DNA of 64,000 nt. Origin: Paenibacillus sp. SY21-1 (GTDB lineage: Bacteria > Bacillota > Bacilli > Paenibacillales > Paenibacillaceae). Location of the stretch: the NCBI RefSeq assembly GCF_005222705.1, contig NZ_STGF01000009.1, positions 180,976 to 244,975 of the forward strand, given 5' to 3'. The notes beneath the pieces are model-generated. The model was not told where the DNA came from, did not search any database, and saw only the letters and a program-made list of their open reading frames with translations. The position numbers and the translations under genes are program-made. Within the stretch, counting starts at the first letter, position 1; every line of letters begins with the position of its first letter. Of this stretch, positions 25,901 through 35,503 are shown in pieces.

Positions 25901-28060
25901 GTGAAATCGCTAGTTTTGGCTGAAAAGCCGAGCGTGGCCAAGGAGATCGCCCGTGTGCTCGGCTGTAACCAAAAGCAGAAAAGCTATATGGAGGGTCCCA
26001 AGTATATCGTCACCTGGGCGCTCGGCCATCTTGTTACGTTGGCGGAGCCCGAGGAGTACGATCCGAAATATAAAACATGGAACCTTGAGGATTTGCCGTT
26101 GCTTCCTCCCAAGATGAATCTCAAGGTGATGAAGGAAACGTCCCATCAATATAAGGCGGTGGCGCAGCTCTGCAAGCGGCAGGATGTAAGCGAGCTAATC
26201 ATTGCCACGGATGCCGGGCGCGAAGGCGAGCTGGTGGCGCGCTGGATCATGGAGCTTGTTCGCTGGCGCAAGCCGTTCAAGCGACTGTGGATTTCTTCGC
26301 AGACGGATAAAGCGATCCGCGACGGCTTTAACCAATTGAAGCCGGGCAAGGACTATGATCATTTGTACGCTTCAGCCGTATGCCGGGCCGAGGCTGATTG
26401 GCTAATCGGTCTTAATGTGACGCGTGCGCTTACGACCAAATACAATGCGCAGCTGGCGGCAGGCCGCGTACAGACGCCAACGCTGTCAATGATGATGGAG
26501 CGGGAAGACGAAATCGGCAAGTTTGTTTCGCAGCCCTACTGGAATGTATTAGCCGATTTCGGCACGTTCTCGGCCATTTGGCGGGAGCAGGAGCAGCATG
26601 ACGGACGTTTATGGGACAAGGATGCCGCGGAAACGATAAAAGCAAGGCTGCAAGGAACGGCGAAGGTGGACAAGCTACGCACAAGCGAGAAGCAGGAGCC
26701 GCATCCGCAAGCCTACGATTTGACCGAGCTTCAGCGCGATGCCAACAAACGTCTGGGCTTCTCGGCGAAACAGACATCGAATGTGCTGCAGAAGCTGTAT
26801 GAGCAGCACAAGCTTGTTACGTATCCCCGCACCGATTCCCGCTACTTGTCAAGCGACATGACAGCGACGTTGAAGGGGCGCCTGGAGAGCGTCGCTGTCG
26901 GTCCGTATCAGCCGTTGGCGCGCAAGCTGCTGCGAGCGCCGCTGCCGATTACGAAACGGATTGTAGACGACAGCAAGGTAACCGATCATCATGCGATTAT
27001 TCCTACCGACCAATTCGTTAATCTTGCGGCGCTTAGCAACGATGAGCGCAGGCTGTACGATTTGATTGTTCGACGGTTTATCGCTTTGTTCTACGGTCCT
27101 TACCGTTATGACGAAACCAGCGTCGTACTGGCCGTCGGCAAGGATCGGCTGTACGCGAAAGGCAAAACCGAGAAAGACAAAGGCTGGAAGGAAGTGTATC
27201 AGTCCGCGTCCCAAGCCTACAGCATGGATGAGGACGAGGAGGAGGAGGATGGAGGCGAGGCCAAGGCCGATCGTCAGCCGGCCCAGCTCCTCCCGCCAAT
27301 GACTGCGGGGCAAGCGCTGCCGGTCAGGCAGGCGAAGCTGCGCGAGCTGCGCACGCTGCCGCCAGCGCGGTATACCGAGGCCACCTTGCTTACCCAAATG
27401 GAGAAATACGGACTCGGTACGCCGGCTACCAGAGCGGACATTATCGAGAAGCTGCTCTCGACCGATACGATTACGCGCTCACAAAACAAGCTGATGCCTA
27501 CAGGTAAAGGCAAGCAGCTCGTTGAACTGGTAGTGAGAGAGCTGCGCAGCCCGGAGCTGACGGCAAAGTGGGAGCAGGAGCTGGAGCGAATTTCCAAGGG
27601 CAAAGGCAATCCCGCCGCGTTTATGGCCGGCATCCGCGCGCAAGCGGCAAAATGGGTATCCGAGGTCATTGCGGAGACGAAGGAATACAAGCCGCATAAT
27701 CTTACGCATTCTCGCTGTCCGGAATGCGCGAAGCCTCTGCTTGAGGTGAAGGGCAAACGGGGGAAATCGCTGGTCTGCTCCGATCGGGATTGCGGCTATC
27801 GCCGCGCCGCAGAGCCGACGCTGTCGAACAAGCGCTGTCCGCAATGCCATAAAAAAATGGAGATCCGCGACGGCAAGGCAGGGAAGTTTGCGCAATGCAA
27901 GCCATGCCAATTTATTGAGATGCTTGGCGACAAGCAAGGGGGCAGAGCGAACAAGCGGGAAAATCAGAAGCTGATTGAGCAATATAGCGACAAGGCCCCG
28001 CTAGGAAACAGCCTCGCTGACAAGCTGAAGGCGGCAATGGAGAAGCAATCCGGCAAGTAG
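25901..28060 (+). CDS. topB: DNA topoisomerase III
   Basis: A 719-residue type IA topoisomerase. It starts with a TOPRIM domain (VKSLVLAEKPSVAKEIA, then TDAGREGE), has the active-site Tyr near residue 308 in LVTYPRTDSRYL, and ends with zinc ribbons (CPECAKPLL...CSDRDCGY and CPQCHKKM...CKPC). It decatenates DNA by single-strand passage. An acidic, Glu-rich linker (DEDEEEEDGGE, about 445-455) is unusual but tolerated. GTG 25901 is chosen because it begins directly at the conserved KSLVLAEKPS; a longer open frame upstream lacks homology. Confidence 0.95.
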   Translation: MKSLVLAEKPSVAKEIARVLGCNQKQKSYMEGPKYIVTWALGHLVTLAEPEEYDPKYKTWNLEDLPLLPPKMNLKVMKETSHQYKAVAQLCKRQDVSELIIATDAGREGELVARWIMELVRWRKPFKRLWISSQTDKAIRDGFNQLKPGKDYDHLYASAVCRAEADWLIGLNVTRALTTKYNAQLAAGRVQTPTLSMMMEREDEIGKFVSQPYWNVLADFGTFSAIWREQEQHDGRLWDKDAAETIKARLQGTAKVDKLRTSEKQEPHPQAYDLTELQRDANKRLGFSAKQTSNVLQKLYEQHKLVTYPRTDSRYLSSDMTATLKGRLESVAVGPYQPLARKLLRAPLPITKRIVDDSKVTDHHAIIPTDQFVNLAALSNDERRLYDLIVRRFIALFYGPYRYDETSVVLAVGKDRLYAKGKTEKDKGWKEVYQSASQAYSMDEDEEEEDGGEAKADRQPAQLLPPMTAGQALPVRQAKLRELRTLPPARYTEATLLTQMEKYGLGTPATRADIIEKLLSTDTITRSQNKLMPTGKGKQLVELVVRELRSPELTAKWEQELERISKGKGNPAAFMAGIRAQAAKWVSEVIAETKEYKPHNLTHSRCPECAKPLLEVKGKRGKSLVCSDRDCGYRRAAEPTLSNKRCPQCHKKMEIRDGKAGKFAQCKPCQFIEMLGDKQGGRANKRENQKLIEQYSDKAPLGNSLADKLKAAMEKQSGK

Positions 28061-28183
28061 CCTCACAGGCGGCAGCTTTGGCCGGGAAGAATTCAGGCTG
28101 CCTTCCCCTGTCATTCATCCAAGAGATAGATAGTCCTCGTTCATATGCTGATAGAAAGCGTATAGGAAAGGGGATAGATAGAA

Positions 28184-28858
28184 TTGGGTGAACGTTTGGG
28201 CAGGCAGCTCGCAAGCAAATGGGCGAAAACAGCCGCGCTTCTGTCGCACGGCGATATTGCGCCGCATATACCTCCAACGAAACGATTCACTAGCTCGCAG
28301 CTCAAGCGCATGCTGAACGAGCATGGCATGGTTGTCGTTAAACCGATCGTCGGCGCAGGCGGTCACGGAGTCATAAAGGTGGAGAAGCATAGCGGCGGAG
28401 GCTATTCCTTTACGTACTATGCTCAAGTCAGGCGCTTCGGCAGCTTTGCGGCGCTGGTAAGCGCCCTTCATAAACGCAGGAAAGGCCGGGCTTATTTGAT
28501 TCAGAAGGGAATCGAGCTGGCGACGGTCGGTGGCCGGCCGATCGATTACCGGGTCAAATACGTGAAGACGCAGCGCGGCTGGGTGTATCGTTCAATGGTG
28601 GGCAGAATCGCTAAGCCGGGTCTGTTCGTCACAAATTTGTGCAGAGGCGGCTCGATGGTGAAGGCGGCCGAGGGAATACGGCGTTCGTTCTCAGAAGAGC
28701 ATATCGCAGCTAAAAAAGGCAAGATGCGGGAGCTTACAGTATTGTCCACTAGCGTTTTGGAGGCCCGTTTTCCCGGCATAGGGCAGCTAGGATTTGACTA
28801 CGGCATCGATAAGCAGGGGAAAATCTGGATTTTTGAAGTGAATACGCGTCCCCAATAG
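28184..28858 (+). CDS. YheC/YheD-type ATP-grasp protein (short)
   Basis: A 224-residue ATP-grasp protein of the endospore-associated YheC/YheD group: VVKPIVGAGGHGVIKV, the DYRVKYVKTQRG strand and the metal-site end FEVNTRPQ. Bacillus members are about 360-450 residues; this one lacks their N-terminal part and stops right after NTRPQ. It may be a minimal form rather than a broken one, as the frame is intact. Start TTG 28184 has GGAAAGGGG upstream. Confidence 0.75.
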   Translation: MGERLGRQLASKWAKTAALLSHGDIAPHIPPTKRFTSSQLKRMLNEHGMVVVKPIVGAGGHGVIKVEKHSGGGYSFTYYAQVRRFGSFAALVSALHKRRKGRAYLIQKGIELATVGGRPIDYRVKYVKTQRGWVYRSMVGRIAKPGLFVTNLCRGGSMVKAAEGIRRSFSEEHIAAKKGKMRELTVLSTSVLEARFPGIGQLGFDYGIDKQGKIWIFEVNTRPQ

Positions 28859-28936
28859 CGCATTCTTTCGTCTATATGGGCCGTTTCTCTGTTATTTGGG
28901 CTGCCCGCCAAGCCGGCTGATCCATGCTGGGCCACA

Positions 28937-28971
28937 GCGTCATTCCTGCCAAAGGAATGATGCTTTTTTTT
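28937..28971 (+). terminator. Terminator after the YheC/D-type gene
   Basis: GCGTCATTCC pairs with GGAATGATGC around TGCCAAA, followed by eight T residues. Confidence 0.85.
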
Positions 28972-29094
28972 GGGGCGTGCGCTTATGCAGGCTGCAAAAA
29001 CTGTTCTATCGTGCGTTCTGTTGTTCAATATAAAGCTTTGATAGATTTATAGAATGCAATTAAAGTTTTTTATGAAAATAGGATGATAGAGCGC

Positions 29095-29193
29095 TGTGGA
29101 TAACAGTATCCACATTATGCACATTGAAATAGCGGTGAAATTCTTCGCTATGCACACGCTATCAACAAGCTGTCCACATGCTTGTGTGTATAA
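29095..29193. promoter_or_regulatory. DnaA-box cluster over the sda promoter
   Basis: Six 9-mers match the DnaA box TTATCCACA within 99 bp. A perfect one lies on the minus strand at 29095-29103 (TGTGGATAA). Near matches are GTATCCACA 29106-29114, TTATGCACA 29115-29123 (directly abutting), CTATGCACA 29148-29156, CTGTCCACA 29170-29178 and TGTGTATAA 29185-29193 (minus). The last overlaps a perfect -10 hexamer TATAAT (29189-29194). DnaA control of sda is established in Bacillus subtilis. Confidence 0.85.
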
Positions 29194-29272
29194 TGACAGC
29201 CGTTGTGGCAAGGAAAGCGCTATGCTACTATGAAAAAGCAAAACCAAAGCTTGGAAGAAAGGATGTGTTTTT

Positions 29273-29416
29273 ATGGAGCTTCTGTCTGATGAACTGCTGC
29301 TGGAAACATATGACGCTGCCATTCAATTCGCATTGGAGCCTGAATTTATAGACATGCTTGAACTGGAATTAAAGCGTAGGCAAATGAGTCCTCCGTTTCG
29401 ATCCATGTATTATTGA
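29273..29416 (+). CDS. sda: Sporulation checkpoint protein Sda
   Basis: A 47-residue protein beginning MELLSDELLLETY, with the second helix FIDMLELELKRRQM. This is the Sda helical hairpin, which binds the sporulation kinase (KinA in Bacillus) and blocks the phosphorelay while replication is disturbed. ATG 29273 has GAAAGGATG about 10 bases upstream. It lies 80 bp after a cluster of DnaA boxes. The gene is short and easily missed by automatic calling. Confidence 0.9.
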   Translation: MELLSDELLLETYDAAIQFALEPEFIDMLELELKRRQMSPPFRSMYY

Positions 29417-29430
29417 GCCTCCATGATTAT

Positions 29431-29670
29431 CTACCCTTCCGACCATACGGCTTCGGCTGAATGGCCGCATGTCGGACAATAGAGCAAATGCCGGCATTCG
29501 GCAACGGTTCGTCCTCCCGCTTCTTTTTCCTGTTGATCATCTTCCATCTGTCCGTACGGAGCATAGGGACCCGCGTAATCCGCTATTCGGCCATAATCCG
29601 CCATTACTTGCCCGCATAAGGAGCAGCTGCTTTCACTCCACTCAAATCCGTTGCATTTTGAACATAACAT
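29431..29670 (-). CDS. Small zinc-ribbon protein
   Basis: A 79-residue protein with four CxxC pairs: C3/C6 (LCSKC), C15/C18 (CSLC), and two near the C-terminus (CRHLLYCPTC). This suggests one or two zinc ribbons. The middle is acidic and Gln-rich. ATG 29670 places the first CxxC at the start, as in many ribbon proteins; a longer form to 29718 is possible. Convergent with sda; function unknown. Confidence 0.6.
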   Translation of the reverse strand: MLCSKCNGFEWSESSCSLCGQVMADYGRIADYAGPYAPYGQMEDDQQEKEAGGRTVAECRHLLYCPTCGHSAEAVWSEG

Positions 29671-29791
29671 AAGGGTATCCGCCTCTCCCCGACTTGCATA
29701 TGTATGCATAAGGAGCACACGTTCTGCCGGTTTGACTAGGATACCCCAAGCCTTGTTATTTTAATGAAAGAGCCGATGGCTTCTCACTGTC

Positions 29792-30808
29792 CTAGAGCTT
29801 CAGGTTGCTGCTGTGACCAGGAGACAGCTTGGCTTGCGGATCAATATATACCTTAGCGTTGTTGACGGCGGTTGGCGCTTCGCCGAAGCCGACGGCGATC
29901 AGCTTGAGCTTGCCGGGGTAGGTCGTAATATCGCCTGCCGCAAAAATGCCGGGTATGTTCGTCTGCATTCTCGTATCAACGACTATGGAGCCGCCTTCGA
30001 TTTCAATGCCCCAATCCGCTATTGGGCCCAGCGAGGATACAAAGCCAAAACTTACGATAACCGCATCCACGTCGAGGTCCGTTGTCTGTTTTGTGACCAG
30101 ATCGGTAAGCGTAGCCTTGTTAATAAAATCATCGCCATGCAGCGCGGTAATTTCAGCCGGGGTAACGATGGTTACGTTCGATTTCAGCAAATTGGCCACG
30201 CTGTGCTCATGCGCCCGAAATTTATCCCGGCGATGAATGAGCGTTACGCTTGCGGCAATCGGCTCCAGCATGAGCGCCCAGTCGACGGCGGAATCGCCGC
30301 CCCCGCTAATCAGCACGCGCCGACCCTTGAATTGCTGCAGGTTGCTTACAAAATAATGAAGGTTGCCGCCTTCGAAGCGTGCGGCCTCCGGCAGCGCCAG
30401 CCTGCGCGGCTCAAAGGCCCCTACGCCTGCTGTAATAATGACGGCTCTTGCGAAATGAACGCCTTTGTTCGTGACAATCTCGAATAAGCGTTCATCATGC
30501 TTCGTGATGGTTGCGACTTTTTCTTCCAGGCAAATATCCGGCTTGAAATGATCCAGCTGCTCTTTAAGCCTGTCTACGAGCTGTTGGGCAGTAACCTTCG
30601 GGAAGCCGGCGACGTCATAAATGTATTTTTCGGGATAAAGCGCTGCAAGCTGTCCCCCAAGCTCGGGCATACTTTCAATAAGCTTGACGGATGCCTGGCG
30701 CATTCCGCCATAGAAAGCGGCGAAAAGGCCGGCGGGACCACCTCCGATGATTACAAGATCAACGACGCCGGAAGACGATGCTGTACCGGGCAATGCGGAC
30801 ACCTCCAT
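29792..30808 (-). CDS. yumC: Ferredoxin--NADP+ reductase (YumC type)
   Basis: A 338-residue thioredoxin-reductase-like flavoenzyme that lacks the redox CxxC. It has the FAD motif GGGPAG near residue 22, the NADPH motif [10 protein letters not shown] and the C-terminal [14 protein letters not shown]. This is the bacilli-type ferredoxin/flavodoxin-NADP reductase. It is divergent from the NDH-2 gene, as yumC and yumB are neighbours in Bacillus. Confidence 0.9.
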   Translation of the reverse strand: MEVSALPGTASSSGVVDLVIIGGGPAGLFAAFYGGMRQASVKLIESMPELGGQLAALYPEKYIYDVAGFPKVTAQQLVDRLKEQLDHFKPDICLEEKVATITKHDERLFEIVTNKGVHFARAVIITAGVGAFEPRRLALPEAARFEGGNLHYFVSNLQQFKGRRVLISGGGDSAVDWALMLEPIAASVTLIHRRDKFRAHEHSVANLLKSNVTIVTPAEITALHGDDFINKATLTDLVTKQTTDLDVDAVIVSFGFVSSLGPIADWGIEIEGGSIVVDTRMQTNIPGIFAAGDITTYPGKLKLIAVGFGEAPTAVNNAKVYIDPQAKLSPGHSSNLKL

Positions 30809-31024
30809 CTAATCATTTTCCTTCTTATTATATGCTTTTCGCGAGGCGTAGGGAAACGGCCTGATTTGTGCATGGCTCTAAACAATTTCGTGAATTTTAC
30901 CCTTGAACTTTTGTATAAAACTATGTAATATTTCTGATGTATAATGTGATCGAATTGTTTTTTGGTGTAGCTTGTGTAATATTTCACAATATAAATAGAC
31001 ATGTAGATTGGATGGGATTATGAG

Positions 31025-32218
31025 ATGAGCAACATACCCAAAATTGTTATTCTCGGAGCGGGCTATGGCGGGATACTGACTGCGTTGCGTCTGCAGAAGG
31101 AGTTAAACTACAACGAAGCTGACGTTACGCTTGTGAACAAACACGATTATCACTACATTACTACTCATTTGCATATGCCTGCAGCGGGGACGGACAATCC
31201 GGAGAATGCGCGCGTGAGCATTTCCAAGCTGATTGATGAATTTAAAATCGATTTCGTAAAATCAACGGTCGTACAAATCAGGCCGCAGGACAAAAAGGTT
31301 ATTCTGGAAGACGGCACGCTGTCCTACGATTACCTGGTCATCGGTCTTGGCGGCGAGCCGGAGACGTTCGGCATTCCGGGACTCGGCGAATACGCGATGA
31401 ACATTCGCAGCATCAACTCCGTTCGCCTCATCCGCGAGCATATTGAGTATCAGTTTGCGCGCTACAAGCGCGAGCCTCATCGCACCGATTATTTGACGTT
31501 TGTTGTCGGCGGAGCGGGCTTTACGGGCATTGAGTTTGTCGGCGAATTGTCGGACCGGATTCCGGAGCTTTGCAAGCAGTTCGACGTAGATCCTGCCCTT
31601 GTTAAAGTTTATAATATTGAAGCTGCGCCTACCGCGCTTCCTGGCTTTGATCCGGAGCTTGTGGAGTATGGCATGGACGTGCTGACCAAGAAAGGCGTTA
31701 CGTTCAAGATCGGAACGCCAATCAAGGAATGCTCCCCTGACGGCGTCGTTGTCGGAGAGGGCGAGGAAATCAAATCCTCGACGGTGATTTGGACGGGAGG
31801 CATTCGCGGCAACCGACTCATCGAGGAAGCGGGCTTTGAAACGATGCGCGGCCGCGTGAAGGTGGACGATTATTTGCGCACGCCGGGACATGAGCATATT
31901 TACATCGTTGGCGACAATTCGCTGATGTTCGGTCCGGAGGGGCGTCCCTATCCGCCAACCGCGCAAATTGCGATGCAGCAAGGCGTAGTATGCGCTCATA
32001 ATCTGGTCGCATCGATTCGCAACCAACCGCCTAAAACGTTTACGTTCCAGAACAAAGGCACGGTGGCTTCGCTTGGCAAAGGCGAGGCGATCGGCATCGC
32101 GTTCGGCAAAAAATATAAAGGCCGTTCGGCTGCTTGGCTCAAGAAGCTGATCGATCTTCGTTATTTGTTCATTATCGGCGGAATTCCGCTCGTGCTGCGC
32201 AAAGGAAAATTTCTATAA
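31025..32218 (+). CDS. ndh: Type II NADH:quinone oxidoreductase
   Basis: A 397-residue NDH-2 that passes electrons from NADH to menaquinone without pumping protons. It has the FAD motif ILGAGYGG at the start, the NADH motif VGGAGFTGIEFVGEL and the quinone-site region PPTAQIAMQQG. A C-terminal amphipathic helix (AAWLKKLIDLRYLFIIGG) probably anchors it to the membrane. Its TAA stop overlaps the ATG of the next small gene (TAATG). Confidence 0.95.
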   Translation: MSNIPKIVILGAGYGGILTALRLQKELNYNEADVTLVNKHDYHYITTHLHMPAAGTDNPENARVSISKLIDEFKIDFVKSTVVQIRPQDKKVILEDGTLSYDYLVIGLGGEPETFGIPGLGEYAMNIRSINSVRLIREHIEYQFARYKREPHRTDYLTFVVGGAGFTGIEFVGELSDRIPELCKQFDVDPALVKVYNIEAAPTALPGFDPELVEYGMDVLTKKGVTFKIGTPIKECSPDGVVVGEGEEIKSSTVIWTGGIRGNRLIEEAGFETMRGRVKVDDYLRTPGHEHIYIVGDNSLMFGPEGRPYPPTAQIAMQQGVVCAHNLVASIRNQPPKTFTFQNKGTVASLGKGEAIGIAFGKKYKGRSAAWLKKLIDLRYLFIIGGIPLVLRKGKFL

Positions 32219-32484
32219 TGAGACATTGCAGCGTTCAAGTGCGCGGTTTGCTGACAAGAGACGAGCTTGACCGTTATAATGCGCTGATGGAGGTCGGTTC
32301 GTTCCTGGAATCGCAAAACCGCTACGATCTTGCCTATACGGTTCAAAAAGAAGTGGACCTTCTTATTATGCCTGCGATCGAACGTCTCAAGGACAAAGGG
32401 CGCGATCGCGACAGAGCGACGCAGGAGTATTTGGAGGCCAAACGGCTGGGACAGCTTGCCGAGGATGACGAGGATAACGAATAA
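32218..32484 (+). CDS. Small conserved protein coupled to ndh
   Basis: An 88-residue soluble protein, helical and acidic at the C-terminus (AEDDEDNE). It contains the segment VGSFLESQNRYDLAYTVQKEVD. Its ATG shares a base with the ndh stop codon, so it is translated with NDH-2. No known domain recognised. A strong terminator follows 6 bases after the stop. Confidence 0.75.
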   Translation: MRHCSVQVRGLLTRDELDRYNALMEVGSFLESQNRYDLAYTVQKEVDLLIMPAIERLKDKGRDRDRATQEYLEAKRLGQLAEDDEDNE

Positions 32485-32489
32485 TGGTG

Positions 32490-32530
32490 AAAAAAAGGCC
32501 GATGCGCGTTTGACGCATCGGCCTTTTTTG
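32490..32530. terminator. Strong terminator closing the ndh operon
   Basis: AAAAAAGGCCGATGCG pairs with CGCATCGGCCTTTTTT around a 7-base loop. The A tract on the left makes it usable from both strands (convergent with hemQ). Confidence 0.9.
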
Positions 32531-32593
32531 TGAATTGCTGCCTGCATGCGGCGGTTGTGAGGCTGCAGAGAGGCTGAAGGCCGGCCACTTAGG

Positions 32594-33331
32594 CTAAATG
32601 CTCAGCATTGCCGCGAATTTTTCAGCGTTCAGGTGGTTGCCTACATAGAAATCTCCGAAATCGGCGTAACGTGCGCTTACCTCGTCAAAACGCATTTCGT
32701 AAATCAGTTTTTTGAATTGAAGCGCGTCATCGGCGAACAGCGTAACTCCCCATTCCCAGTTATCGAAGCCGACAGAGCCCGTAATGATTTGCTTGACCTT
32801 GCCTGCGTATGAGCGGCCGATCATGCCGTGGCTGCGCATCATTGCGCGACGCTCGTCCATGCTGAGCATGTACCAGTTGTCATTGCCCTCGCGGCGTTTG
32901 TTCATCGGATAGAAGCAGATATGGTTCGACGATGGCAACGCGGGCTTCAAACGGGCCAAAATTTCCGGGCTCTCCATCGGGTCCGTGCCAGGCTTCGCCA
33001 TATAATTGCTCAGCTCCACGATGCTTACATATGAGTGGACGGGATATGTAAAGCTGGCAAAGGAAGTTTTGTTGAATGCCGTTTCAATGGCGTTAAGCTC
33101 CTCCAGCGTCTCCCGCAAATGCATACATACAAAATCAGCCTTTTGACCAACGATCGAATATACGGCCGTGCTGCCTTGCTCAGCGCCTGCCCATTGCTGC
33201 AAGAAGCTCTGCAGCTCGTCCAGCGCGCGGCTGCGCTCGCTCTCGTCGGCAAGTCTCCAGGCGGTCCAGTCTATGCTGCGGAAATCATGAAGGGCGTACC
33301 AGCCCTCCAGCGTTTGTGCTGCTTCACTCAT
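32594..33331 (-). CDS. hemQ: Coproheme decarboxylase
   Basis: A 245-residue member of the chlorite-dismutase-like family that makes protoheme from coproheme in Gram-positive bacteria. The conserved FYPMNKRR segment (with the reactive Tyr) and the heme-ligand region [13 protein letters not shown] are present, as is [13 protein letters not shown] 33331 is chosen with AAGGGG upstream; in-frame ATG 33340 or TTG 33352 are also possible. Confidence 0.95.
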   Translation of the reverse strand: MSEAAQTLEGWYALHDFRSIDWTAWRLADESERSRALDELQSFLQQWAGAEQGSTAVYSIVGQKADFVCMHLRETLEELNAIETAFNKTSFASFTYPVHSYVSIVELSNYMAKPGTDPMESPEILARLKPALPSSNHICFYPMNKRREGNDNWYMLSMDERRAMMRSHGMIGRSYAGKVKQIITGSVGFDNWEWGVTLFADDALQFKKLIYEMRFDEVSARYADFGDFYVGNHLNAEKFAAMLSI

Positions 33332-33485
33332 TTCTTTCATTTCCCCTTTCAAACTAATGACCTTATTGTAGCCTACCGCCAGCGGGTGAGCAAATGTCGG
33401 ACTTGTGACATTTACTGCCTGCCAATTGACTTCCTAGTCGCCATTATTTAAACTTATAGGCGAGAGTTTGAAGGGGGAAGTCGGG

Positions 33486-33776
33486 ATGCTTCAACTAATA
33501 ATTGCAACAGTGCTGTTTATGGTCATGATGTTCGGCATCGGGTTCATTCTGAACATGCTGCTCAAAACAACCTGGTTTCCTATATATCTATTTATCGTAG
33601 CGCTTATCGTGCTTGGTATTTGGGCGCCATGGGACAGTAATGCAACCGCTACAATAGAGAATTTTGCCCATTATACGATTGTGGATTACGTCCCTGTCAT
33701 CGGCGCTTTATTCGGCGCTTACGTCAGCGGATGGGCGATCCGGGCGCTTCGCAAAGGCGGATACAAAATGTTCTAG
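33486..33776 (+). CDS. yuiB: YuiB family membrane protein
   Basis: A 96-residue protein with three hydrophobic stretches (about 3-24, 26-44, 72-88) and a basic C-terminus (RALRKGGYKMF). It matches YuiB of Bacillus, which also lies near the yumB/yumC genes; function unknown. ATG 33486 follows AAGGGGGAAG. Confidence 0.85.
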   Translation: MLQLIIATVLFMVMMFGIGFILNMLLKTTWFPIYLFIVALIVLGIWAPWDSNATATIENFAHYTIVDYVPVIGALFGAYVSGWAIRALRKGGYKMF

Positions 33777-33837
33777 CGCTGTCGCCGCCCCAGCGGCAAT
33801 GGCGTTCGTTTGGCATAGCAGCCGCGTATAGTTTCGT

Positions 33838-33868
33838 GAAATCCCTCTTGCGGGGGATTTTTCTATTT
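33838..33868 (+). terminator. Terminator after yuiB
   Basis: GAAATCCC pairs with GGGGATTTTTC across a CTCTTGC loop, followed by TTTTCTATTTT. Confidence 0.8.
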
Positions 33869-33938
33869 TACGGTCAGTCCGGTGTCGGCGCTTTTATGTT
33901 AGAATGATGGAGAGAATGCTAAGGATGGAGTCGGTGCA

Positions 33939-35477
33939 ATGCGCATCAGCAATATATGGCAGTACACGGAGCATCACCGTTATTATACATTTCGCGATTT
34001 TTCGTTAAGCAGTCTGGATTACAAAATGCTGTCGCTCATCTATCAGCCGATGATCGGCGCTTTTGCCGTCGCGCTGTATCAGCAGCTGTATCACGGAATT
34101 GCGGAGGGCTGCTCCGGATATTCGGCGCTGGAGCCTCAGCGCAAGCTGTTTTTGGGCCTTGGACTCGATATGAACGAGAGCGGACGCAAATATTTAATCG
34201 ACCAGGCTTCGCGGCTTGAGGCTGTCGGGCTGCTGCAAACGTCCCGGCTGGGCTTGCCCGAGCAGGCCGATGTTATTTATGAATACGAGCTGGTTCAGCC
34301 GCTTACGCCTTCAGAGTTTTTTCGCAATATGCATCTGACGATGCTGCTAAGGGACAAGGTAGGCAAATATGCGGTTATTGAGCTGCGAGAGTCGTTCGCC
34401 GCCGTGGAGCCGGACGAGCTTGCAGGCGCGCAGCTTAACAAGGAGAATATTTCCGTTCCGTTCTATGAGCTGTTTAAGCTGAACATGCAGTCGGTTGACG
34501 ACGAGCTTGAGCAGGCGTTAACCGAGGTTGCCCCCTCCCGGCAAGCGGCGGAGCGCCAGCTTCTGGCAACGGCGGGTATACCTTACGGAGAGCTGATTCT
34601 TCGCTTTCCCCGCAACTCGGCTAACCGCCGCTATGTAGAGCGATTGCGCAACGATGCGGACCAGCTCGCGCAAATTAATTACGTTGCTTATAAATACAGT
34701 CTTTCGACTGCGGATATGTGCAGGCTGCTTGACGAGGACGGTATTTTTGAGACGGGAGGCTCGCTTCATATCGACGAGCTGCAGCTGCGGGCGAACCAGC
34801 TCTACCGTCAGGACCGGAAACGGGAGGATGATCGCCAGCGCGCGCTGGCCAAAACGCCGATTAAAGCAGGAGAAACGGCCCCGGGCGAAGACGTTCCGGA
34901 CGAGGAATTTGAAGTGCAGGAGCAGCATTATTTGCAGGTTCCGAGCCAGCTTGCGGGCCGTTGCGATATTCAGCAGTACAACATGCTTATGCGGAATGAG
35001 CCGCATACGAGATTTTTGCAGCGCTTTTTCCCGGGCTCGATTCCGGAGTGGATCGAGCGGATATTCGAGCGCATGGACTTAAATTACAAGCTGGCAGGTC
35101 CGGTTATCAACGTACTCATCCATTATGTGATCGGGACCAATGATTCTCAGCGGATTACCAAAACGTTTCTTGAAACGGTAGCCTCGAATATGCTCTTTAA
35201 GCAGGTGGACACATTCGAAAAAGCGGTGCTGTACGTGCGAGAACAGGCGCGGATCGAGCTGGACAAGGAAAAGCGCAAGGAAGCGGAAGCAGGCATAGGC
35301 GGCTCGAATGGCCGCCCATATGCGCGCGGCAAGCAGGCGGGAACCGGCCGCGGACGCGGAGGAGTGTCGGGCAAGCCGGCTATTCCGATCGTGCAGGACA
35401 GTCAGAAGGGCTCGTCCGTATCGGCTGCCGAGCTTGAGGAACTGCGCAAGCTGGCACGCAAGCTGGACGGCAAGTAA
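33939..35477 (+). CDS. dnaB: Replication initiation / membrane attachment protein DnaB
   Basis: A 512-residue protein with the DnaB start (WQYTEHHRYYTFRDFSLSSLDYKMLSLIYQPMIG) and the DnaB/C-type helicase-loader domain (FPGSIPEWIERIFERMDLNYKLAGPVINVLIHYVI). In bacilli DnaB recruits the DnaC helicase to DnaD/DnaA at origins, with DnaI. A Gly/Arg-rich tail (GRPYARGKQAGTGRGRGG, about 475-490) is notable. ATG 33939 lies 26 bp before... the dnaI gene follows its stop by 26 bases, as in Bacillus subtilis. Confidence 0.95.
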   Translation: MRISNIWQYTEHHRYYTFRDFSLSSLDYKMLSLIYQPMIGAFAVALYQQLYHGIAEGCSGYSALEPQRKLFLGLGLDMNESGRKYLIDQASRLEAVGLLQTSRLGLPEQADVIYEYELVQPLTPSEFFRNMHLTMLLRDKVGKYAVIELRESFAAVEPDELAGAQLNKENISVPFYELFKLNMQSVDDELEQALTEVAPSRQAAERQLLATAGIPYGELILRFPRNSANRRYVERLRNDADQLAQINYVAYKYSLSTADMCRLLDEDGIFETGGSLHIDELQLRANQLYRQDRKREDDRQRALAKTPIKAGETAPGEDVPDEEFEVQEQHYLQVPSQLAGRCDIQQYNMLMRNEPHTRFLQRFFPGSIPEWIERIFERMDLNYKLAGPVINVLIHYVIGTNDSQRITKTFLETVASNMLFKQVDTFEKAVLYVREQARIELDKEKRKEAEAGIGGSNGRPYARGKQAGTGRGRGGVSGKPAIPIVQDSQKGSSVSAAELEELRKLARKLDGK

Positions 35478-35503
35478 TTTGACAGGAGCGGGGTGAGCGG
35501 ACA

